This document shows positions 56,168 to 64,000 of a stretch of DNA of 64,000 nucleotides, piece after piece. The position numbers were made by a program, and so were the translations under genes. Below the pieces are notes generated by a model. It saw nothing but the letters and a program-made list of their open reading frames with translations, was not told the origin of the DNA and searched no databases. Every line of letters begins with the position of its first letter. Position 1 is the stretch's first letter. Source of the stretch: Ancistrus triradiatus (taxonomy: Eukaryota > Chordata > Actinopteri > Siluriformes > Loricariidae); assembly GCA_025084515.1 (NCBI GenBank), contig JAJAGP010000419.1, positions 156,501 through 220,500 on the forward strand, read 5' to 3'.

Positions 56168-57972
56168 GTAAACTCCGTAACCGCTAACCTAACACCTCTC
56201 ACCTCGTTCGTGAAAGGAGAGGACGTTAATACAGGAGGCTTTTCGCATCCTGTTTGCCTGCATCCTGATGAGCGCCAACACGACAGGGCGAAAGCTCATC
56301 TGGTTGTAGCATGTGTGAGCCGTCCCTAGTTAGCATAGCTAACTAGCTCTGTTCACAACTTGCACAGGTCCGGGCGGCCCTGTGTTATTCACCTGAAAGC
56401 TAGCGTGCTAAGTGTTATTGCTCTATTTCTAATCTTTGCAATACTTTCGTAACCGTACAAAGTGACATTTTATGGTATGTTGATAGAATCGCAGTAACGT
56501 GTAATTGGGAAGAGCAGTGGTCAGCTAGTAAGCTAAGCAACAGCTCGGGTTCACGTTGGCTTGTTGCTAGCTAAAGGTGATCGATATGACAGAACCATTT
56601 GGCCCCTGTTGGTGTGTATGGTGTACACCTCCTGATAAAGGTCCTACATTGTTGTTTCATATCAGGCCATCTTACCTACTGTCCCTGACTAACACTATGA
56701 CAACTGTATATGTATGAATCAGTGCTGTCAGCATAATATAAAATAAACAGTAATTAACCACTAAATTATACCAGAGTTTTACTCGCTGATGAAGAGTATG
56801 GTTTTGCAGCATCTCCCTATGGTTTGCTGATGCACACTTCTATGCTGATTAGTTTTCTTTGATATGGAATTATAGTGGTTTGAGTAGTTGGTTATAATCA
56901 GAGGGAGGAATAAGTCACTAAGATGTAAGTAACACAAGTCTTGACACTCAAGTCCCAAGGCAATACAAGCAAGTCCTGATTCAAGTAATAGAAAACACTC
57001 GAGTAACGTCACGGTTATGGGGATCTATGGCACTGACCCGTGGCTCGTGTCGAGACCGGATCACAGCCGTGATGTTATTTGAGACATCACGCTGTTCTAT
57101 TGCTTTATTATCTTACTGACTAGCAGTTCCAAAGAAGTATGTCGAATTAGCGCAAAACAAAGTGTAGAAGATGCAAAGGACTACAGAATCTACCAAAGAA
57201 GTGTGTGGAATTAGTGAAAAGAAGTTTAAAAGATGCACAGCACTAGAGAATCTACCAAAGAAGTGTGGTGCTGGGCTATGGACCAGAAGGTCCAGGGTTC
57301 AAATCCCACTTCTGCCACTGTTGGGTTTTTGAGCAAGGCCCTTAACCCACAATTGCCTGGATTGTAAGAATTGTAAGTCGCTCTGGATAAGGGCGTCTGC
57401 TAAATGCTGTAAATGTGTGGAATTGGTGAAAAGAAGTTTAAAAGATGCACAGGACTAGAGAATCTACCAAAGAAATGTGTGGAATTAGTGCAAAAGGGTT
57501 TTAAAGATGTACATCACTGCAGTGCGTACCAAAGACGTATGTGGAACTAGTATAAAATTAAAGTGCTGGAAAGATTAATGTACATGACCACAGTATCTAC
57601 CTAAGAAATGTGCACAATTAGTAAAAACCATGCAGAATTAACAACCTCTCACTGGCTCTACCATCTGGTTAAAATGCACAGCTGTCCGACGGGATCCACT
57701 TTTGGGACACCATTCTATTGTCATGCTCAGCACCACTGAAGCAGCACCGAAGTATCTTAAGATGTTCTTGTGGCTTGCTGCATATATTAAAACTGAAGTT
57801 TAGACCAGTGTGAACATTAATGTACTGTGCTGTAGATTTTATTCTGGTGTTATTTGTTTGTCTTCTGTGCAGCTGACATATGTCGAGTGTGTCGCTCTGA
57901 GGGAACTCTGGACAAACCCCTCTACCATCCTTGTGTCTGCACTGGAAGTATTAAATTCATCCACCAAGAATG
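56149..57972 (+). CDS. marchf6: MARCHF6 ER ubiquitin ligase, first two coding exons
   Basis: MARCHF6 (TEB4, yeast Doa10 homologue) is a multi-pass ER E3 ligase of about 900 residues that degrades ER proteins and sterol enzymes such as squalene epoxidase. Exon 1 (56149-56167) encodes MDTGEE; exon 2 (57873-57972) encodes ADICRVCRSEGTLDKPLYHP, then CVCTGSIKFIHQE. These are the first Cys pairs of the N-terminal RING-CH finger (CRVC and CVC); the remaining zinc ligands and all membrane segments are to the right of the window. Human reads EDICRVCRSEGTPEKPLFHP here. ATPSCKMT lies 4 kb upstream on the same strand, as in other vertebrates. Confidence 0.94.
56168..57129. other. MARCHF6 intron 1, first part
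   Basis: CpG-rich at the left, then AT-rich; no element recognised. Confidence 0.3.
57130..57625 (+). repeat. Minisatellite of about 62-bp units, split by a SINE
   Basis: Units share CCAAAGAAGTGTGTGGAATT, AGTGAAAAGAAG and TTTAAAAGATGCACAG ... GAATCTACC. About five units, increasingly diverged to the right. The third unit is interrupted at 57269-57414. Confidence 0.8.
57269..57414 (+). mobile_element. tRNA-headed SINE, copy 6 (5'-truncated)
   Basis: Starts inside the head (TGCTGGGCTATGGACCAGAA), lacking the A box, and ends CTGTAAAT. Flanked by GTGTGG on both sides (57263-57268 and 57415-57420), a short target duplication within the minisatellite unit. Confidence 0.85.
57873..57972 (+). CDS. 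marchf6: MARCHF6 exon 2, RING-CH start
   Basis: Acceptor TTCTGTGCAG, completes the Ala codon, reads through HQE and ends TG before donor GTAAGT, so the split codon should be the next zinc Cys. Confidence 0.95.
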
Positions 57973-58275
57973 GTAAGTACCATCATTCTAGATGTTAATA
58001 CGTTTTGAAAGGTTTTCTTAGGCGTGTTTTTAGTTTACGATGAAAATGACACCCATCCTGATTATTAGGACACGGCAGAAATTATGAAATCACCACGTGG
58101 TTCACCTAGGTTTTCAATATGTAGCAAAGAAACTCCTTACAGATATGACACCAAACAGTTATTGGTGAAATCCAACATGGAGTGTGGCAAAAGATGTTGG
58201 TTGTGCCCAGATACTTGTCTGAAATCTGGTGCAAGTAGAAACAAAATGGGCAACAAAATGGACAACAAAACAAAA

Positions 58276-58449
58276 GGGACTGTGGTAGCCTAGTGGTTAA
58301 GGTCCTGGATTATGGACCAGAAGGTCCAGGGTTCAAATCCCACCTCTGCCAAGTTGGGTCCTTGAGCAAGGCCCTCAATTGCTTGGATTGTGAGACTGTA
58401 TCAATTGTAAGTCGCTCTGGATAAGGGCGTCTGCTAAATGCTGTAAATG
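58276..58449 (+). mobile_element. tRNA-headed SINE, copy 7
   Basis: Head to tail present with small deletions in the middle (GCTGCCACT and AACCCAC missing). Lies within a segment resembling a degraded Tc transposase. Confidence 0.85.
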
Positions 58450-58454
58450 CATAT

Positions 58455-59100
58455 AATAATGAGAGACGAAAAGCAACACTAACAGCTTAAAAGAAAAAAA
58501 AAAACCAAGGTTGCAGTGGGCTAAAGAAAAGCAACAGCAGAGTGGTAAGTGGTATTCAGCGATGAATCACAAATCTGCATTGGCCAGAGAGTTGATGCTG
58601 GAACTTTTGTGTGCAGCACATCAAAATGACTGCTTGAAGAAAGCAAATTCCCCCACTTTAATGATGTGACAGGTAAATAGCCTCAATGGTCAGTCATTCC
58701 ATTGCTAGAAAATAGGCTTGATGATGATGATGATGATGATGAAGTCATTCTGCAGGATGATATTGCGTCTTGCCACAGAGTAAAGCATGTTCTTCAGGAA
58801 AGGCATAATGGCTTAGTGAAGGTCAGCAAACAGTTCGGATCTCAATATCATTAAAAATGTATGTTGGAGCATAAATAAAAAAGGTCCATGACAAGGCTCC
58901 ATCCTGCAAAGCTGATCTGTCTATTGGAGAAAGTTAGCACCAGCTTAATGTAGGATATTGTTTTTCATTAATGCAGTCCATCCTCAAAAAATTCAGGCTG
59001 TCATGAGAGCCCAAAGAGGAGCTAATTCTGTTTTTTGCTGATGTTTTGATCTGGAAAATATGCCATTAATGAAAATAATTAAATTTAATTTGTTTGAGGA
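58455..59100 (+). mobile_element. Decayed Tc3-like transposase remnant
   Basis: Plus-strand debris such as WYSAMNHKSALA (from ...FSDESQICIGQ-like sequence), then SDLNIIKNVCWSIN near 58836, the third-acid region. A (GAT)n run lies at 58720-58743. Frame heavily broken; assignment is tentative. Confidence 0.4.
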
Positions 59101-59529
59101 ATGTTTCATAAAGTCAGCATGTGCTGCTGTTAAACTGAAATTGCTTGGTGTCATATATGATTTGCTTAGCTGCTAAGTAATATTCACAAAGCTAAGTGAG
59201 TGTTTGGAGTATAGTGATTTCATATTCTTCGCCAGGGTTGGCATAATGTCTTGGACTTGATGTTGAAATCTAGTTGGGTTAGAACTAGATGACTGGTATG
59301 AATACTGTCGCAGGTGCTCATTTGAATCATTCAAAATTGACTGATGTGTATGTGTACTTTCAATGGAAGACGGATGATAAAGCAAAATGTTTACACTGCA
59401 AGGTGAAGCAGAAATAAAGCATCATGTCCTCAGTGTTGATGTGCACAGAAGTGTGGAAGCAGTGCGTTCTCTAGTGTAGTACCTTTATCCAGCTAGTTTG
59501 AATGTTTCAGTTGCGATAACATTGACTGT

Positions 59530-59860
59530 AGGGGTGGGCAATATGACGATACTTTATCATATCATGATACATTATTTTATCGTGATAGACTATATGCTTT
59601 CTAAGCATATCGAGGATATCGGCAGTGCTTAACAGAACACTGACCAACTGTTTCATTATGAAGTGTAATTAGTCCTGTTTAATTTTGATGAAGTGCAGCA
59701 CATTTTGAATATAAATCACTTTACTAATTATGGGATAATACTTGAATAGTTTTTAAGAATCTGTCGCTCCTGATAGATTTTGTTTGTGATCATATGTATC
59801 ATGATAATTATTGTGTGACAATTATCGTGATATAATACTTTTACCATATTGCCCACCCCT
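59530..59860. mobile_element. 331-bp MITE-like inverted repeat
   Basis: Ends AGGGGTGGGCAATATGACG and, inverted, AGGGGTGGGCAATATGGTA; the next bases are also complementary (ATCGTGATA words). No coding frame; no clear target duplication. Resembles fish hAT-type MITEs. Confidence 0.7.
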
Positions 59861-60395
59861 AATTCAATGTATATCAGAAACTGTACCTCTGAACGTTGTT
59901 GCCCATAAATGTCCAAGTGTATGATGGGAGAGTATTTAAAAAAAAAAAAGATGGCACTGTAGCATGGAAGTTATACTTGACAGAGTCAGTAGACACGTCT
60001 TGGAAAGAGAAAGTGTACCTTGTGTGTTTGTGCCTGGTTATGAACAATCTTAAAGATAACTAAACAAATACATCCTCATTTATTAAACATTTTTATTGTT
60101 ATTACTCTTTGCTTCTGGAGGTGTCTCGGCAAGCTTTATTGCTGCTGTAACTACAAAGGGCAATAGTACAATTGTTTAGTGTTTACAAGTGTTTAGAGTT
60201 ACAGTGCTTGACAATTTACTAGGCACTACTTTATCTGGGCTTTGGTTTAGTATGTAGCAACACGTGTTTTTTATATATATTTATATTATATTATTATATT
60301 ATATATTTATATTATATTTATATTTATGTTTTTATTTCTGTTCTATGCACTTTACGCTGTAGAAATACACGTGTGTGTGTGTGTGTGTGTGTATA
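59861..60395. repeat. MARCHF6 intron 2 with AT-rich and (GT)n runs
   Basis: Unrecognised, with TATATTTATATTATA repeats at about 60270-60330 and (GT)n at 60371-60392 directly before the Tc1 family C element. Confidence 0.4.
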
Positions 60396-61941
60396 CAGTC
60401 GTATGAAAAAGTTTGGGCACCCCTGATAATTTTCATGATTTTAGTTTATAAATCATTGGTTGTTCAGATCAGCAACTTGAGATAAATATATCATATAGCA
60501 GATGAACACAGTGATATTTGAGAAGTGAAATGAAGTTTATAGGGTTTACAGAAAGTGTGCAGTAATTATTCAAACAAAATTAGGCAGGTGCATAAATTTG
60601 GGCACCCCAACAGAAAAATTACATCAATATTTAGTAGATCCTCCTTTTGTAGAAATAACAGTCGCTAAACGCTTCCTACAGCTTCCAGTCTGGATTCTGG
60701 TTGAAGGTGCTTTGGACCATTCTTCTTTAGAAACATCTCCAGTTCAGTCAGGTTTGATGTTTCCGAGCATGGACAGCCCACATTTTCAGTAATATTCATG
60801 TCTGGGGACTGAGATGGCCATTCCAGACACGTTGTACTAGTTCCTCTGCATGAATGCCTTAGTAGATTTTGAGCAGGGTTTGGGGTCGTTGGCTTCGGTG
60901 CAACTTTGTCACTGATTCTTGAACATTGTTCTCAAGAATCTGGAGATATTGAACTTGAATCCCCCCCATGGCGACCCTCAACTTTAACAAGATTCCTAGT
61001 ACCTGCACTGGCCACACAGTCCCACAGCATGATGGAAACCGCCACCCAAATTTTACCTGTGGGGGGTAGCAAGTGTTTGTCTTGGGACATGCTGTGTTCT
61101 TTTTCCGCTCCTTGTTATGTCCCCAATAACTCAATTTTAGTTTCATCAGTACACAGCACTTTAATTCCAAAATGAAGCTGGATTGTCCAAATGTGCTGTA
61201 GCACACCTCAAGTGACTCTGTTGGTGGCGTGTCTGCAGAAAGGGCTTCTTCTGCATTACTCTCCCATACAGCCCTCGCCTTGTTCAAAGTGCGCTGTACA
61301 GTTGAACAATGAACAGTGACACCATCTCTGCAGGCAAGATGAGGTTTGTAGGTCCTTTAGAGGTGTCTTTCTGTGGCTTGACTATGACTGTTCTCACCAT
61401 CCTTCGCTCTGCCTATCTGAGATTTTTCTTGGTCTGCCACTTCGGGAGTTCCTTAACTAGAACTGTGCCTGTGGGTCTTCCATTTCCTCACTATGTTTCC
61501 TCACAGTGGAAACTGACAGCTGTGAAATCTCTGAGAGAGCTTTTCCCTTTCCCTGAACCATGATGTTGAACAACCTTTGTTTTCAGGCCATTTGAGAGTT
61601 GTTTTGAGGCTCCCATGTTGCCACTCTTCAGAGCAGATGCAAAGAGGAGAAAAACTTCCAATTGGCCACCTTAACACTTTCTCATAGTTGGATTCGCTTG
61701 TGTATGTAGATCAAGGGTCAATGAGCTTACAAAACAAATTTTGTGTTCCAATAATTAGTGCTAAAGGTATTCAAATGACAAGGGTGCCCAAATTTATGCA
61801 CCTGCCTAATTTTGTTTGAATAATTACTGCACACTTTCTGTAAAACCTATAATTACCTGAAATTGCTGAGCTGGACAACCAATGATTTATAAAGAAAAAT
61901 CATGAAAATTATCAGGGGTGCCCAAACTTTTTCATACGACT

Positions 61942-61942
<1 letters not shown>
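60396..61942 (-). mobile_element. Tc1 family C element, 1547 bp
   Basis: Ends CAGTCGTATGAAAAAGTTTG and, inverted, AACTTTTTCATACGACT, preceded by TA at the left. The minus strand carries transposase debris: a first-Asp region (CTDETKIELL-like near 61135-61160), SIMLWDCVA near 61020-61045, and an N-terminal HTH near 61280-61560. Many stops and frameshifts; the plus frames are antisense. Confidence 0.88.
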
Positions 61943-61945
<3 letters not shown>

Positions 61946-61975
<30 letters not shown>

Positions 61976-62060
61976 GTATGTATATGTGTGTGTGTATATA
62001 TATATATATATATACACATACATACATACACACACACACACACACTTTTTTTTATATAAT

Positions 62061-62122
<62 letters not shown>

Positions 62123-62141
62123 CACACACACACACACACTA
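61946..62141. repeat. Compound microsatellite (TA)n/(TG)n/(CA)n
   Basis: (TA)n at about 61947-61973, mixed TATG/TA to 62015, (CA)n 62028-62045, long (TA)n 62068-62117 and (CA)n 62120-62140. The two long frames here are translations of the repeat. Confidence 0.95.
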
Positions 62142-62726
62142 TTCATTCCTTGTACTGAAAGCAAGCCAAATGTGTTTAGTATGACGTGTATATGTATGTA
62201 TTTCTACAGCGTAAAGTGTATAGCACAGAAATAACATTTTCCTTACTTACCCTTACCTAATCACACATAGACAAGGGTGCCATGAAATCTGTTATTGATA
62301 TCGGTCAAAAGGTGTTGATTACTTTTTTGTAACAGAACTGCTCTCACATGAATTATGAAGTAACACCACAGCTGGAGCTCCACAGCACTGATAATTTGGT
62401 GTTGTTGCAGTTGCACAAGTGTAGGGCTAGGCGATATGATGATTTTAGATCCTGAACCATTAAATTGTCTCCAAGATCTGCCTTATCAGAGAGTGTGATA
62501 GCCGTCATACTAAACACATTTTGCTTGCTTTCAGTACAAGGAATGAATAATGCAACCCTGTAATGCAAATGACACTTCATGTGACAAAACAGGTGTTGGA
62601 AAGATGGTGTTGTATCTTAACTTGTCACAGATAGGATACCCATTAAAATGGTCAAAAGTTAGGGTCTTAAGTGACTTCTGTAATGAGGTTTTCCTTGTAA
62701 GACTAACACCACAATTCATCAAATGC
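62142..62726. other. MARCHF6 intron 2, unrecognised with a duplicated phrase
   Basis: The phrase ATTCATTCCTTGTACTGAAA-GCAAGC-AAATGTGTTTAGTATGACG occurs at 62142-62187 and, inverted, at 62508-62550 (GTCATACTAAACACATTTTG). This forms an inverted repeat pair about 410 bp across. A short GGGCTAGGCGATATGATG is at 62426. Confidence 0.5.
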
Positions 62727-62734
62727 ACACAATG

Positions 62735-62924
62735 GGGCTGTGGTAGCCTAGCGGTTAAGGTACTGGACTATGGACAACAAGGTCCAGGGTTCAAATCCCA
62801 CCTCAGATAAGCTGCCACTGTTGGGTCCTTGAGCAATGCCCTTAACCCACAATTGCTTGTTGCTTGTACCAATTGTAAGTCGCTGTGGATAAGGGCGTCT
62901 GCTAAATGCTGTAAATGTAAATGT
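62735..62924 (+). mobile_element. tRNA-headed SINE, copy 8, with 8-bp target duplication
   Basis: Full-length, flanked by ACACAATG (62727-62734 and 62925-62932). Tail repeats GTAAATGTAAATG. Small deletion around the tail start (TTGCTTGTTGCTTGTACC). Confidence 0.9.
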
Positions 62925-64000
62925 ACACAATGCAGAGAGGTGGTTGAATCCAAAAGTAACTGGGTCCCTATTTAGGCCATTACTACTGATTTATGGTGTA
63001 GCTGCACAAACATACAAGCAAAAAATTATATATATAATATATTATATTTCTCATACCTAGAACATGATGGTGTTGGGAAGTACGAAAGTGCGCTGTTTTG
63101 TTCTTTTATATTATTATTATTCTGCTATGTTTTTCATTAGTAGAGAAATTGAATTTGCAAACTGCATCTTCTTATCTTAAAACCCATCCTGCAGAAGAAT
63201 AAATATTGTGATATACACATAAGTGATAAATATTGTGGATTGTGATCCAGCCTAAAAAAAGTTATATGATACTTTGCCAGATCTTTATATACAGCCACCA
63301 AATGCGTGCGGTTATTTAAAAAAAAAAAAGTGGCAGTAACTATAAATGGGGAAAAAATTAAGAAGTGTCACTTTTTAACAAAGGAAGTTGTTGCTGCTGC
63401 TACGTCCGGAACAAAGCTGCTTTATGAGCTGTTATAATTAACTTCAAATCGGAGGGGCTGAATCACACCTTTTGTAACAGTGGGACTCTTTGGGCTTGTA
63501 TATCAATACAATGTAATGGTGGATTTGTTTGTACCTGAGTATTTTTGCCTATTTGGCTAAACCCTTTTGCCTATTTCTGCTTAGTGAATGATAGAGGACA
63601 GAAGCATTAGTTACTTCACTGTTTACTTGTTACGAAAATAATATCCAACAACCAGTGGTTATGGATCACTTGTCCTAATATTCTGCTGTTAATCGGCTGC
63701 TGCTCACACTGAATGTGCAGGAGTGCAAAGAAAACAAGAATTTAGATTTTCTTTCCGATTATCAGTGTTGGTGGTTATTTCTAAAATGTTGGATTTTGGT
63801 AACTTGATTTTATATCTCTAATTGTCATGCTTACAGTCTCTGTTTATACCGTTCCAGATTCTGTTAAAGACTTTCTCATGTACCCGACCGGACTTGGGCC
63901 GGCGGCGGCAAATTTATTCCTCTGTCTCGCTTTTCACATCCAGTGCTATTTTAAATGTCTTGTCCTAAATGGCTGAGTCCACACCCTTTCATAGTGTTTG
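62925..64000. other. MARCHF6 intron 2, right edge
   Basis: No exon 3 of MARCHF6 is recognisable (expected to begin with a base completing Cys, then LVQWLKHSR). Otherwise unassigned, with short AT-rich runs. Confidence 0.35.

Noticed and set aside
55834..56202. 122-codon minus frame over the MARCHF6 start
   Set aside because: Lies in a CpG-rich promoter where stops are rare; no domain, and it overlaps the MARCHF6 start antisense.
61974..62234. Tyr/Ile/Thr/His-rich frames
   Set aside because: Direct translation of (TA)n and (CA)n microsatellites.
549..62924. SINE heads as functional tRNA genes
   Set aside because: A- and B-box motifs are present but the cloverleaf and acceptor stem do not form, and all are followed by the SINE body.
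56149..64000. Further MARCHF6 exons in the window
   Set aside because: I looked for the expected peptide after HQEC (LVQWLKHSRKEYCELC) on the plus strand to the window end and found none.

Overview
This is a window of animal nuclear DNA, most likely from a teleost fish. Short exons with GT-AG (and one apparent GC-AG) splice sites sit in introns of 0.1-9 kb packed with fish-type repeats: several Tc1/mariner families, pogo/Tigger-like and hAT deletion derivatives, and a tRNA-headed SINE with a tail common in teleosts. The mix fits an otophysan fish (catfish/characin/carp group), but I cannot name the species. There is no operon, CRISPR array, prophage or rRNA gene.

Four protein-coding genes are supported by exon-by-exon translation. 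(1) PUF60, minus strand, about 23.6 kb down to 1.8 kb: the first nine coding exons (N-terminus, RRM1, RRM2, linker). The 3' exons, including the C-terminal UHM domain, lie left of the window. (2) A NETO1-like CUB/LDLa transmembrane protein, plus strand, 27.2-39.9 kb: nine exons that join in frame to 499 codons plus a stop. It is complete and divergent from PUF60, with about 3.6 kb between the two start codons. (3) ATPSCKMT (FAM173B), plus strand, 44.5-51.9 kb: four exons, 222 aa, complete. (4) The first two coding exons of MARCHF6, plus strand, 56.1-58.0 kb; the gene runs off the right edge. ATPSCKMT and MARCHF6 are also neighbours on human 5p15.2. PUF60 and NETO1 are on other human chromosomes, so the left half looks like a fish-specific arrangement.

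The genes do not form one pathway: nuclear 3' splice-site recognition (PUF60), synaptic kainate-receptor auxiliary subunit (NETO1 family), mitochondrial ATP-synthase c-subunit lysine methylation (ATPSCKMT) and ER-associated degradation (MARCHF6).

Most of the remaining sequence is mobile DNA. One Tc1 family (CAGTGGGGCA ends) has four copies of 731-1569 bp plus a solo end. A second Tc1 family has two copies, and further Tc1/mariner families occur at 10.5, 14.7, 24.9, 27.9, 30.5, 52.9, 54.4 and 60.4 kb. There are two pogo-like derivatives, one hAT derivative with a perfect 8-bp target duplication, an 860-bp near-palindrome, eight copies of one SINE (three with clear target duplications), a LINE 3' end nested in a Tc1 element, a 205-bp tandem duplication and a minisatellite split by a SINE. 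No intact transposase or reverse transcriptase was found. I saw no convincing new biological system. The items most worth checking are the GC-AG PUF60 intron, the conserved 17-residue alternative PUF60 exon, the altered NETO1-like tail, the large palindrome, and a Tc1 copy whose run of one-base insertions suggests uncorrected sequence error.
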